The position numbers were made by a program, and so were the translations under genes. Below are positions 17,495-26,118 of a DNA stretch of 64,000 nt, one piece after another; positions within the stretch are counted from its first letter, which is position 1, and each line of letters starts with the position of its first letter. A model generated the notes under the pieces. The model was not told the DNA's origin and ran no database searches. It saw nothing but the letters and a program-made list of their open reading frames with translations. The stretch is from Actinokineospora baliensis (GTDB lineage Bacteria > Actinomycetota > Actinomycetes > Mycobacteriales > Pseudonocardiaceae), in contig NZ_JAFBCK010000001.1 in NCBI RefSeq assembly GCF_016907695.1, positions 4,390,001 through 4,454,000 of the forward strand, in the 5' to 3' direction.

Positions 17495-19256
17495 GAGCTT
17501 CGCCAACAGCCTGGCCGTGACCGTCGGCGGGCAGCCGCTGCCCGCCGACGTCAAGGCCATGCTCGCGGTCGCCTACGTGGACGACAGCCGGAACCTGCCG
17601 GACATGTTCGTGCTGCGCTTCCGCGACCCGGCCGGTGTCGTGCTCTCCAAGGCGGGCATCAAGGTCGGGGTGCCGGTGGAGCTGAAGGTGCAGACCGCCG
17701 ATCCCGGCGGCCCGCAGGCGCTGATGAGCGGGGAGGTCACCGCCGTCGGCATCGAACTCGACCGCACCGGCACCTTCACCGAGGTCCGCGGCTACGACCA
17801 CGCGCACCGGCTCTTCCGCGGCAGGCGGGTCGCGGTGTACCCGGACATGACCGTCGCCGACGTGGTCCGCAAGGTGACCAGCCGGGCCGGGCTGCAGGCG
17901 GGCACCATCGACGACGTCAAGGGCTACGGCGGCGCGCCCAACACCCAGTTCGGCCAGGACAACATCAGCGACTGGGAGTTCCTGTCCCGCTTGGCCGACG
18001 CGGTGGGCGCGCAGATCGCCGTGGTCGACAAGAAGCTCAACTTCCAGCTCCCCGAACAGCCCTCCGGCGCCCCGGACACCTCGGCCAAGGCCGCGACCGA
18101 CCCGCTGGTCTTGGAGGCGCACCGCAACCTGGTGTCGCTGCGGGCAGGCGTGACCGCCGCCGAGCAGGTGCCCAAGGTCGAGGTCCGCGGCTGGGACGTG
18201 AAGGCCAAGAAGGCCATCACCGCCACCGAGACCCCCAAGCACGCAGGCATCGAGGTCTCCGGTGCGGACCCGGTCGCCCTCGCCAACGGCTTCGGCAGCC
18301 CACCGCTGGTGGCCACCACGACCAGGGGCACCCAGGGCGCGGCCGCGGCGATGGCCAAGGGGTTGGCCAACGAGTTCGGCAGCGCCTGCGTCGAACTCGA
18401 CGGTGTGGCCAAGGGAAACCCGAAGCTGCGGGCGGGTGCTCAGGTGGCGCTGGCCAACGTGGGGGAGCCGTTCGCCGGCAAGTACACCCTCACCACCACC
18501 CGGCACCTGTTCAGCGACGAGGTCGGCTACACCACCGAGTTCTCCGTCTCCGGCAGGCAGGAGCGCTCCTTCTACGGGCTCGCCTCCGGTGGCCGCGACG
18601 GCCGGGGTGTCCACACCGGACTGGTCACCGGGGTGGTCAGCGACGTGCGGGACCCGGACAAGCTGGGCAGGGTCAAGGTGACCTTCCCGTGGCTGGCCGA
18701 CGACTGCACCAGCGGCTGGGCGCGGATGACCGAGTGGGGCGCTGGCAAGGACCGCGGCGCGATGATGCTGCCCGAGGTCGGCGACGAGGTCGTCGTCGGG
18801 TTCGACCACGGCGACTTCGACGCGCCGTTCGTGCTCGGCTCGCTGCACAACGGCAAGGACACCGTGCCGAAGTTCGCCAAACCCGTGGTGGACGAGGGAT
18901 CCGGCGAGATCGCGGTGCGCGGGTTCGTCTCCCGCAAGGCGCACAAGCTCGAGTTCGTCGAGGCCGACGGCATCACCATCGCCACCGGCGACGGCAAGTT
19001 CGTGCTCGCCCTCGACCAGACCAAGCAGGTCATCGAGATCACCAGCGGCAAGGAGATCACCGTCAAGGCCACCAACGGCATCAAGGTCGACGCCGGGCAG
19101 GGGCCGCTGGAGCTCAAGGGGCAGACGGTGGCGGTGAAGGCGGTCGGCGGGTTCACCGCCGAGGGCGCCACCGCGGTGGTCAAGGGGCAGGGGCAGGCCG
19201 AGCTCAGCGCCAGCGGACCGGTGACGGTCAAGGGCGCCATCGTGAAGATCAACTGA
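17484..19256 (+). CDS. VgrG-like spike/hub protein (Pvc8-like)
   Basis: This 590-residue protein starts at GTG 17484. Residues about 1-350 form the gp27-like hub (RTGTFTEVRGYDHAHRLFRG, NISDWEFLSRLADAVG). From about 370 the gp5-type OB fold follows (GVVSDVRDPDKLGRVKVTFPWLAD, then GAMMLPEVGDEVVVGFDHGD). The last 100 or so residues are a repetitive beta-helix-like stretch (IEITSGKEITVKATNG). It forms the trimeric central spike at the tip of the tube. The PAAR protein encoded next should cap it. No enzymatic extension is visible after the beta helix. Confidence 0.95.
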   Translation: MANESFANSLAVTVGGQPLPADVKAMLAVAYVDDSRNLPDMFVLRFRDPAGVVLSKAGIKVGVPVELKVQTADPGGPQALMSGEVTAVGIELDRTGTFTEVRGYDHAHRLFRGRRVAVYPDMTVADVVRKVTSRAGLQAGTIDDVKGYGGAPNTQFGQDNISDWEFLSRLADAVGAQIAVVDKKLNFQLPEQPSGAPDTSAKAATDPLVLEAHRNLVSLRAGVTAAEQVPKVEVRGWDVKAKKAITATETPKHAGIEVSGADPVALANGFGSPPLVATTTRGTQGAAAAMAKGLANEFGSACVELDGVAKGNPKLRAGAQVALANVGEPFAGKYTLTTTRHLFSDEVGYTTEFSVSGRQERSFYGLASGGRDGRGVHTGLVTGVVSDVRDPDKLGRVKVTFPWLADDCTSGWARMTEWGAGKDRGAMMLPEVGDEVVVGFDHGDFDAPFVLGSLHNGKDTVPKFAKPVVDEGSGEIAVRGFVSRKAHKLEFVEADGITIATGDGKFVLALDQTKQVIEITSGKEITVKATNGIKVDAGQGPLELKGQTVAVKAVGGFTAEGATAVVKGQGQAELSASGPVTVKGAIVKIN

Positions 19257-19273
19257 GTCGGAGGGGGAGGGCC

Positions 19274-19555
19274 ATGCCGCCAGCGGCCAGGGTCGGGGAC
19301 CCGACCGGGCACCCGGGCACCGTCACCGGGCCCGGGGTGCCGACCGTGCTCATCGGCGGCAAACCCGCCGCCACGGTGGGGGACCTGCACGCCTGCTCGT
19401 TCCCGCCACCGCCCCCGCACCCGCCGACCCCGATCGTGCCGCCCGGCTGCCCCACGGTGCTCATCGGCGGCAAGCCCGCCGCGCGCCTCGGCGACATGTC
19501 CGGCTGCGGCGCCCCGATCATCGCCGGGTGCCTGACCGTCCTCATTGGAGGCTGA
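19274..19555 (+). CDS. PAAR-motif spike tip protein
   Basis: This 93-residue protein starts at ATG 19274 behind GGGGGAGGG; a long open frame continues upstream only as a shadow of the spike gene. It contains the PAAR pattern twice (MPPAARVGDPTGHPG and VLIGGKPAARLGDMSGCG), with three VLIGG(K) strands and the His and Cys residues that bind the stabilising metal in this family. It caps the VgrG-like spike and sharpens it for membrane puncture. A Pro/His-rich linker separates the two halves. It is a bare PAAR domain with no fused toxin. Confidence 0.94.
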   Translation: MPPAARVGDPTGHPGTVTGPGVPTVLIGGKPAATVGDLHACSFPPPPPHPPTPIVPPGCPTVLIGGKPAARLGDMSGCGAPIIAGCLTVLIGG

Positions 19556-19556
19556 C

Positions 19557-20015
19557 GTGGAGTTCATCGGCAGGGGCTGGGCGTTCCCGGTGCGCACCGA
19601 CGCCACCGGGTCGGTCGCGCTGGTCGGCGGCGACCGGGAGATCGTGGAGAGCATCCGGCTGATCCTGGGCACCTCGCCGGGGGAGCGGCCGATGCGCCCG
19701 GAGTTCGGCTGCGCCATCCACGACCTGGTGTTCGCCCCCGCGGACGCGGCCACCGCGGGGCAGTTGGCCTACGAGGTGCGGGTCGCGCTGGAGCGCTGGG
19801 AGCCCAGGATCAGCCTCGACGACGTGGTGGTCGGGTTCGACGCCGTTGACGAGGGGACGCTGCTCATCGACATCCGCTACACGCTGCGCGACCGCAACGA
19901 CCCGCGCAACCTGGTGTTCCCGTTCTACGTCATCCCCAGCCACGACCCGACCCCGCTGCCCGGTGCCCGACCGGCGATCGAGGCGGCCGACGAGCTCGCC
20001 GGGGAGGGTCGCTGA
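19557..20015 (+). CDS. gp25-like baseplate wedge protein
   Basis: This 152-residue protein starts at GTG 19557, one base after the PAAR stop and 5 bases after GGAGG. It has the gp25/lysozyme-like baseplate domain: GRGWAFPV near the start, GDREIVESIRLILGTSPGERPMRPEFGC (the conserved EPR-like core reads ERPMRPEFG), and a closing strand LLIDIRYTLRDRNDPRNLVFPFY. gp25 sits at the sheath-baseplate junction and primes sheath assembly. Its TGA overlaps the ATG of the baseplate J gene. Confidence 0.94.
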   Translation: MEFIGRGWAFPVRTDATGSVALVGGDREIVESIRLILGTSPGERPMRPEFGCAIHDLVFAPADAATAGQLAYEVRVALERWEPRISLDDVVVGFDAVDEGTLLIDIRYTLRDRNDPRNLVFPFYVIPSHDPTPLPGARPAIEAADELAGEGR

Positions 20016-21952
20016 TGGGTGGCATCCCGATCCCGAACCTGGACGACCGCCGCTTCCAGGACCTCGTCGACGAGGCCAAGCGCCGGGTGCAGCAGCGCTG
20101 CCCGGAGTGGTCCGACCACAACGTCTCCGACCCCGGCGTCACCCTGATCGAGACCTTCGCGTTCATGGTCGACCAGCTGATCTACCGGGTGAACCGGATC
20201 CCCGAGCGCGCCTACCTGCGCTTCCTCGACCTGATCGGGGTCACCCTGTTCCCGCCTGCCGCGGCCAGGGTGCCCGCCACCTTCCGGCTCTCGGCGCCGC
20301 AGGAGAACCCGGTGTTCGTGCAGGCGGGCAGCCAGGTCGTCACCCAGCGCACCGAGGTGTCCGAACCGGTGGTGTTCACCCTGCAGCGCACGCTGGAGAT
20401 CCGGCCGTGCTCCTGGACCCACCTGGCGACCTCCACCGGGGGCCGACCGCCGGTCGACCGCACCGACGACGTGGTCGACGGCCGCGCCCCCGCCCTGTTC
20501 GGCGGCAGACCGGAACCGGACGACACCGTCTACTTCGGACTCTCGGACGCGGTGCCCGGCGGGCTGGTCCTGCTGCGGATGGAGTGCCAGGTCGAGGGTG
20601 TCGGCATCGACCCGAGGGACCCGCCGCTGGCCTGGGAGGCGTGGGACGGGCAGCGGTGGGCCACCTGCGAGGTCGCCCATGACACGACCGGCGGGTTCAA
20701 CACCGCGGGTGATGTCGAGCTGCACCTGCCCGAACAGCACGAGGTGTCGGTCGTCGGGGTGCACCGGGCTGGCTGGATCCGGTGCCGCGCCACAGCTCCC
20801 GAACCTGGCCAGGCGTTCTACCAGGCGTCGCCGACGCTGCGGGCGATCACTGCGGCCACCGTTGGCGCCACCGGCACCGCGGTGCACGCCGAGGTCGTGC
20901 GCGACGAGGTGGTCGGGGTGTCCGAGGGCGTGCCGGGGCAGCGGTTCGAGTTGCAGCGCCGCCCGGTCGTCGCCGGGGAGCCCCTGGTGCTCGAGGTCGG
21001 CGCGGACGACGGCTGGCAGGAGTGGACCGAGGTCGCCTCGTTCGCCGACTCCGGCCCGGAGGACCGGCACTTCACCCTCGACCGGGTCGCGGGCGAGGTC
21101 GTCTTCGGCCCGGCGATCCGCCAACCCGACGGCGCTTTCCGCTACTACGGCGCGGTGCCGACCAAAGCGGCCGCCCTCCGGGTGCCCCGCTACCGCACCG
21201 GCGGCGGCCGGGGCGGCAACGTCGCCCGCGGCATGCTGGCCGTGCTGCGCGACCCCGTGCCCTTCGTCAGCGGCGTCACCAACCACCGACCGGCCACCGG
21301 GGGAGTGGACGGCGAGACCGTCGACGCCGCCGCCATCCGCGGCCCGCTGACCCTGCGCACCCTCGACCGGGCCGTCACCGCCCACGACTACGAGGAGCTC
21401 ACCCGCGGCGCCTCACCCCAGGTCGCCCGGGTGCGCTGCGCGCAGGACCCCAACAGCCCCAACGGGGTCCGCGTGTTGGTCGTGCCCACGATCGCCACCT
21501 CCGGCGAGCTCGCCTTCGTCTCGCTGAAGCTGCCCGACCGGCTGCGCACCGACGTCCAACGGGCCCTGGAGTCCCGCCGCTGCCTCGGCGCCCGCGTGGT
21601 CGTCGAACCGCCCTTCTACCAGGGCGTCACCGTGGTCGCGCAGCTGCGCGCCCGCCCCAAGGTCGTGGCCGACGCGCTCGCCGCGCGCGCCACCACCGCA
21701 CTGCACGACTACCTCAACCCCGTCTCCGGTGGACCGGACGGCACCGGGTGGCCCTTCGGTCGCCCGGTGCAGGAGGGCGAGATGTTCGCCGTCCTGCAGC
21801 GGCTGCCGGGCGTGGAGATGGTCGAGAGCGTGCTGCTGTTCGCCGCCGACCCGGTCACCGGCGCCCGCGGCGACACCGTCAAGCGGATCGACATCCCACC
21901 CGAGGCCTTGGTGTTCTCCTACGGCCACCAGGTCAGAGTGACGAGGAGCTGA
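20015..21952 (+). CDS. Baseplate J-like wedge protein (gp6/Pvc11-like)
   Basis: This 645-residue protein matches the putative baseplate assembly protein of eCIS loci. It opens with IPNLDDRRFQDLVDEAKRRV and EWSDHNVSDPGVTLIETFAFMVDQLIYRVNRIPE. In the middle it has RTGGGRGGNVARGML, and toward the end the gpJ-type segment TAHDYEELTRGASPQVARVRC plus GRPVQEGEMFAVLQRLPGV. It forms the wedge ring of the baseplate. It overlaps gp25 by one base and is followed after 3 bases by the tail protein I gene. Confidence 0.94.
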   Translation: MGGIPIPNLDDRRFQDLVDEAKRRVQQRCPEWSDHNVSDPGVTLIETFAFMVDQLIYRVNRIPERAYLRFLDLIGVTLFPPAAARVPATFRLSAPQENPVFVQAGSQVVTQRTEVSEPVVFTLQRTLEIRPCSWTHLATSTGGRPPVDRTDDVVDGRAPALFGGRPEPDDTVYFGLSDAVPGGLVLLRMECQVEGVGIDPRDPPLAWEAWDGQRWATCEVAHDTTGGFNTAGDVELHLPEQHEVSVVGVHRAGWIRCRATAPEPGQAFYQASPTLRAITAATVGATGTAVHAEVVRDEVVGVSEGVPGQRFELQRRPVVAGEPLVLEVGADDGWQEWTEVASFADSGPEDRHFTLDRVAGEVVFGPAIRQPDGAFRYYGAVPTKAAALRVPRYRTGGGRGGNVARGMLAVLRDPVPFVSGVTNHRPATGGVDGETVDAAAIRGPLTLRTLDRAVTAHDYEELTRGASPQVARVRCAQDPNSPNGVRVLVVPTIATSGELAFVSLKLPDRLRTDVQRALESRRCLGARVVVEPPFYQGVTVVAQLRARPKVVADALAARATTALHDYLNPVSGGPDGTGWPFGRPVQEGEMFAVLQRLPGVEMVESVLLFAADPVTGARGDTVKRIDIPPEALVFSYGHQVRVTRS

Positions 21953-21955
21953 GGC

Positions 21956-22528
21956 GTGCGCACCGCGTCCGCGGACGTCCCGGTCCGCCACCCGATCGGC
22001 GACCGGCTGCCCGCCATCTACGCCGAGAACGAGTTCACCCAGCGCTTCACCGCCGCGCTCGACGAGGTGATCGCGCCGCTGTTCGCCGTCCTGGACTCCT
22101 CGGCCGACTACTTCGACCCGGCACTGGCCGCCCCGGACTTCCTGGACTGGCTGTGCTCCTGGGTCGCGCTCGAGGCCGACGAGGGCTGGGCGCCCCGGCA
22201 GCGCCGCGACCTGATCGGCGCCGCCGTGGCCATGCACCGCCGCCGCGGCACCGTCGACGGCCTCGCCCGCCAGGTCGAGCTGCTCACCGGCGGCACCGTC
22301 GAGGTCACCGACACCGGCGGCTGCGTGGCCAACGCCGAGCACGGCGGCCCGCTGCCCGGAACCGACCCGGGGCAGGTGCTGGTCGTGGTGCGCGTGGCCG
22401 ACCCGGCCGCGGTCGACCCGGCCGCCGTGCGCGCCTCGGTCGCCGAATCCGTCCCGGTGCACCTGCGGGTCACCGTCGAAGTCGTCGGCGGGGCGCCCGC
22501 CGGGAACACCAACGGGAGCGGTACATGA
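21956..22528 (+). CDS. Phage tail protein I-like baseplate protein (Pvc12-like)
   Basis: This 190-residue protein starts at GTG 21956. It shows the tail protein I pattern: IGDRLPAIYAENEFTQRFTAALDEVIAPLF, FLDWLCSWVALEADEGW, RRDLIGAAVAMHRRRGTVDGLARQVELLTG, then a beta-rich C-terminal part. This family completes the baseplate wedge with the J-like protein. The last four bases (ATGA) overlap the next gene, which is the first of three membrane-associated genes that end the operon. Confidence 0.93.
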   Translation: MRTASADVPVRHPIGDRLPAIYAENEFTQRFTAALDEVIAPLFAVLDSSADYFDPALAAPDFLDWLCSWVALEADEGWAPRQRRDLIGAAVAMHRRRGTVDGLARQVELLTGGTVEVTDTGGCVANAEHGGPLPGTDPGQVLVVVRVADPAAVDPAAVRASVAESVPVHLRVTVEVVGGAPAGNTNGSGT

Positions 22529-23604
22529 TCGTCTGCGCCAACTGCGGGGAGCGCTCGGCGGGCAGCACCCGGTTCTGCCCCGGCTGCGGCAGCTTCCTCG
22601 ACTGGTCGGGCAGCGCGCCAGAGCAGCAGGCCGCCGCCCAGACCCCGGTGGCCACCGTCGCCGCTCAGAACGCCGCGCCCGCCGCCCCGTCCGGCCCTGC
22701 GACAAATCAGCCCACCACCCCGCCGAACCAGCCGCCGCCCGGTCCCACCGGCGAGGCCACCCCGGACCCGATCGGGCCCCGGCAGTCGACCGAGGTATTG
22801 GGCGCCCAACAGCCCGCCGAGGCGCGGCCGCTGCGGGCCAAGGCCCAGACCACGGAGCCGAGGCCGTTGGCCGAGGACGACGTCGTGTGCGTCGGCTGTC
22901 GCACCCGCAACCCGGTCTCCCGGCGGATCTGCATGGGCTGCGGCCGCCCGCTCGACCAGCCGGAGGAGGTCAAGCCGCCCTGGTGGAAGCGCTGGCGCGG
23001 CGACGGCAAGCGCCCCAAGCGGCCCCGCCGCCGGGGCACCCTCGCCGCGGTCGGCCGCTGGCTGCGCCGGGTGTTCGTCGCGTTCCTCGCCGTCCTGGCC
23101 GTGCTCTACGCGCTCATCCCCGGCTTCCGGTCGTCGGTGAACCAGGAGGTCGTCGCGGGCCGCAAGTGGGTCGAGCGCCAGTTCGGCACCCAGCTGCGGC
23201 CGGTGCGCCCCACCGAGGTCAGCGCGACCGCCGCGATTCCCGGCCACGAGGCCGTGCTCGCCGCCGACAACGCCAAGAACACCTACTGGGCCGCCCCGGC
23301 CACCGCCGTCCCGCCGGTGCTGGTGCTCAAGTTCGCCAACCCGGTCGACCTGCGCCGCGCGATCGTGCGGGTGGGCGACCCGGCCGCGTTCCAGGCGACG
23401 CACCGCCCCGCCAAGCTGCACCTGGTCTACTCCAACGGCAAGACCTTCGACGTCCCGCTCGCCGACACCCCCGACCCGCAGACCGTCGAGATCAGCGGCA
23501 GCGCGGGCTCCAAGGAGGTCGAGGTGCACGTGGTCGAGATCCACCGCTCCCTGCAGGGCCTGGACGTGGCGCTGTCCGAGATCGAACTGTTCGAGCAGCC
23601 ATGA
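22525..23604 (+). CDS. Zinc-ribbon membrane protein with extracellular discoidin-like domain
   Basis: This 359-residue protein starts at ATG 22525. Two four-Cys zinc ribbons are visible: CANC...CPGC at about residues 4-22 and CVGC...CMGC at about 122-140, joined by a Pro/Gln-rich linker. A basic stretch, KRWRGDGKRPKRPRRR, precedes one transmembrane helix (about 190-210). The C-terminal 150 or so residues are beta-rich (VSATAAIPGHEAVLAADNAKNTYWAA, VEVHVVEIHRSL), resembling F5/8-type carbohydrate-binding domains. The topology would put the ribbons inside and the binding domain outside. Such proteins recur at the end of actinobacterial eCIS operons; the role is unknown. Confidence 0.82.
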   Translation: MIVCANCGERSAGSTRFCPGCGSFLDWSGSAPEQQAAAQTPVATVAAQNAAPAAPSGPATNQPTTPPNQPPPGPTGEATPDPIGPRQSTEVLGAQQPAEARPLRAKAQTTEPRPLAEDDVVCVGCRTRNPVSRRICMGCGRPLDQPEEVKPPWWKRWRGDGKRPKRPRRRGTLAAVGRWLRRVFVAFLAVLAVLYALIPGFRSSVNQEVVAGRKWVERQFGTQLRPVRPTEVSATAAIPGHEAVLAADNAKNTYWAAPATAVPPVLVLKFANPVDLRRAIVRVGDPAAFQATHRPAKLHLVYSNGKTFDVPLADTPDPQTVEISGSAGSKEVEVHVVEIHRSLQGLDVALSEIELFEQP

Positions 23605-26078
23605 CGCATGCCGGGATCCGCGTCCGCGCCACCGCCCTGGCGGTGGTCGTCACGGTGTTCGCCGCCGCAACGGTGCTCTTCGCCGCCGCAGCGGCGGGCC
23701 AGCCGGGCACGACCCAGACCCCGATCACCGACCCGCCGATCACCACGACCGAGGGACCCGAGCCCACCACGACCCAAGCCCCGACGACCCAACCCACGAC
23801 CCAACCGCCCACGACGACCACGCCGCCGACCAACCCGCCGGGCCCCACGACGGTGACGGTGTCGATCAGCGAGCCCACCGACGGCGCCGTCCGACCGCCG
23901 GGGCCGGTCACCGTGCGCGGCACCGCGGCCGTGGGGGACAGCTCGTTGCCCGCCGACACCGCAATGGTCGTCGTGGTGGACGTCTCCGGCAGCACTTCTG
24001 ACGACTGCAGCGGCAACGTGAACGACAGCGACACCCGGACCGTCCTGCACTGCGAGGTCGAGGCCGCCACAGCGGTCATCCACCAGGCCGCGGTGGAGCG
24101 GTCGATCGGTTCCGTGGCCGTCGTCGGGTTCGCCTCGAACGCCGGGGTGGCCGACCTCGGCCCCGGCCCGGGTATCACCCGCCACGTCGTGCCCGGCACC
24201 GACGCCAACAACGACGGGTTCCCCGACACCTCCACCGTGCTGCTGTCGCTGCTCTACTCGTCCAGCGGCGGGTTCACCGAGTTCAGCCCGGTCCCGATCG
24301 GCACCTCGACCACCGAGTTCCCCGGCGCGATCGCCGCCGCGGGCGAGGTCGCGGGCGAGATGCCCGAGCGCAACAAGCTGGTCCTGTTCCTCTCCGACGG
24401 CGCGAACTCCAGTTCGACCAAGGACGCGCTGGACCACATCGGCCCGAACGTCCGGTTCCGCGCCTTCGCCGTCGGCAAGTCCTCCGCGTGCGGCGAGACG
24501 ACCTCCGAGACGTCACTGGCCTACATCGGCGCCAGGACCGGCGGCGGCTGCGACCACGTCGAGAACCCGGCGAACCTGCCCGACCGGCTGCCCGACCTGG
24601 TCAAGTCCTCCCTCGACGCGGTCTTCCTGTCGGTCGACAACGGCCCGGCGCGCCAGATCCAGGTTCCCGGCCTGCCGCACAGCGGCCCGTACTCGACGCC
24701 CTACGAGACCACCGTCGACAACCTCGCCCCCGGCCGCCACACCCTGTGCGTCACCGCGCGCGGCAAGGACGTCTACGGTCCCGGCGAGGCCACTCAATGC
24801 CGGGTCGTGTTCATCAACAGACCGCCGACGCTCGACGCCGGGGGACCGTACTCGGGCCTGGAAGACACCAACGTCCCGATCCTCGGCCGGTTCACCGACA
24901 CCGACGGGCTCAGCCAGGCGACCGCCTGGTCCATCAGCCCGGCCCCCGGCAGCGACGACCAGGCGCGGTGCTCGTTCGCCAACCCGGCCGCGTTGGCCAC
25001 GACCGTCCAATGTGACCGGTACGGCACCTACGTGCTGACCCTCACCGGGTCCGACGGCGTCAACCAGGCCGAACCCGTGAGCACGACGCTGACCCTGCGC
25101 AACGCCGGGCCCCAGGTCGACGCGGGCGGTCCGTACACCGGGCAGGAGGACACGGCGGTCGGCATCGTCGGCACCGTGGTCGACCCGGACAGCCCCGACC
25201 TGGGCGTGACCTGGTCGGTCGACCCGCCGACCGACACCTCCCCGGAGCCGCCGTGCACGTTCACCGATAGCACCGCACTGTCCACAAAGGTCACCTGCGC
25301 GGAACCGGGCACCTACACCCTGGTGCTCACCGTCGACGACGGCGTCAACCCGCCGGTCACCGACCGCGCCGAACTGCGGATCACCGCCGCCCCGGTCCCG
25401 AAGGGCGCGCTCTCGGTCGGCCTGGAAGCGCAGCCGTCACCGGGGTACGTCGGCGGGCAGCCGGTGACCGTCACCTACACCGTGCGCAACGGCGGCCCGG
25501 TGCCGATGCCCGGGGTCCGGCTCACCGCGGCCGTCCCCACCGGGCTTGCCGCCGGAACGCCCTCGGGCTGCCCGGTGCCCTGCGTGCTGGGGACCCTGGC
25601 GCCGGGGCAGGTGGTGCAGGTGCAGGCCGCCTACATCGCCACCACCGCGGTCGACGTCGCGGTCACCGCGACGGTCACCACGACCGGACCCGACACCGAC
25701 CCCGCCGACAACACCGCCGCGGGCCGGGTCGTGGTCCGCCAACCGGTCCTGCGGGTCGACCCGACCGCCGGGCCGCAGGGCGCGGTGACCACCGCCTCCG
25801 GCACCGACTTCCCGCCGGACGCCACCGTGCGGCTGAGCTGGGACATCGGCATCTCCGAGACCCCCGGCACCGTGCGGGTGCGCGCAGACGGCACCTTCAC
25901 CGCCCAGGTCCTGGTGTTCCACAAGGACACGCTCGGCCCGCGCGTGCTGGCCGCCGACCCGTCGGCGGGTGCGCCGTTCGGCCGGGTCGTCGCGGGCGGC
26001 TACGTCGTCATGACCCGCTCCCTCAAACCGGTCGCGTTCGTGCTGCGCGGGGATCCCCGCTCGTTCGTCTCGCGCTGA
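23601..26078 (+). CDS. Secreted vWA/PKD-repeat surface protein in the eCIS operon
   Basis: This 825-residue protein starts at ATG 23601, overlapping the previous stop. A signal peptide or N-terminal anchor (about 10-34) is followed by a Pro/Thr/Gln linker. A von Willebrand A domain (about 110-330) has an intact-looking MIDAS DVSGS and LFLSDGANSS. Two PKD-like repeats (each opening RPPTLDAGGPYSG or AGPQVDAGGPYTG) and a DUF11/CARDB-like domain (VTVTYTVRNGGPVPMPGV) come next, then an IPT-like end with no visible sortase motif. The domains suggest an extracellular adhesin-like protein that binds ligands through a metal site. Its place in the operon suggests it anchors or positions the injection system at the cell envelope; this is inference. 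Confidence 0.85.
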   Translation: MTHAGIRVRATALAVVVTVFAAATVLFAAAAAGQPGTTQTPITDPPITTTEGPEPTTTQAPTTQPTTQPPTTTTPPTNPPGPTTVTVSISEPTDGAVRPPGPVTVRGTAAVGDSSLPADTAMVVVVDVSGSTSDDCSGNVNDSDTRTVLHCEVEAATAVIHQAAVERSIGSVAVVGFASNAGVADLGPGPGITRHVVPGTDANNDGFPDTSTVLLSLLYSSSGGFTEFSPVPIGTSTTEFPGAIAAAGEVAGEMPERNKLVLFLSDGANSSSTKDALDHIGPNVRFRAFAVGKSSACGETTSETSLAYIGARTGGGCDHVENPANLPDRLPDLVKSSLDAVFLSVDNGPARQIQVPGLPHSGPYSTPYETTVDNLAPGRHTLCVTARGKDVYGPGEATQCRVVFINRPPTLDAGGPYSGLEDTNVPILGRFTDTDGLSQATAWSISPAPGSDDQARCSFANPAALATTVQCDRYGTYVLTLTGSDGVNQAEPVSTTLTLRNAGPQVDAGGPYTGQEDTAVGIVGTVVDPDSPDLGVTWSVDPPTDTSPEPPCTFTDSTALSTKVTCAEPGTYTLVLTVDDGVNPPVTDRAELRITAAPVPKGALSVGLEAQPSPGYVGGQPVTVTYTVRNGGPVPMPGVRLTAAVPTGLAAGTPSGCPVPCVLGTLAPGQVVQVQAAYIATTAVDVAVTATVTTTGPDTDPADNTAAGRVVVRQPVLRVDPTAGPQGAVTTASGTDFPPDATVRLSWDIGISETPGTVRVRADGTFTAQVLVFHKDTLGPRVLAADPSAGAPFGRVVAGGYVVMTRSLKPVAFVLRGDPRSFVSR

Positions 26079-26118
26079 TCCCGATCCCCGATCCCAGCCC
26101 CGAAGGAAGGAGCCCGGC

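Noticed and set aside
23700..23860. Short ACGACC-type microsatellite
   Set aside because: It encodes the Pro/Thr/Gln linker after the signal sequence of the vWA protein.
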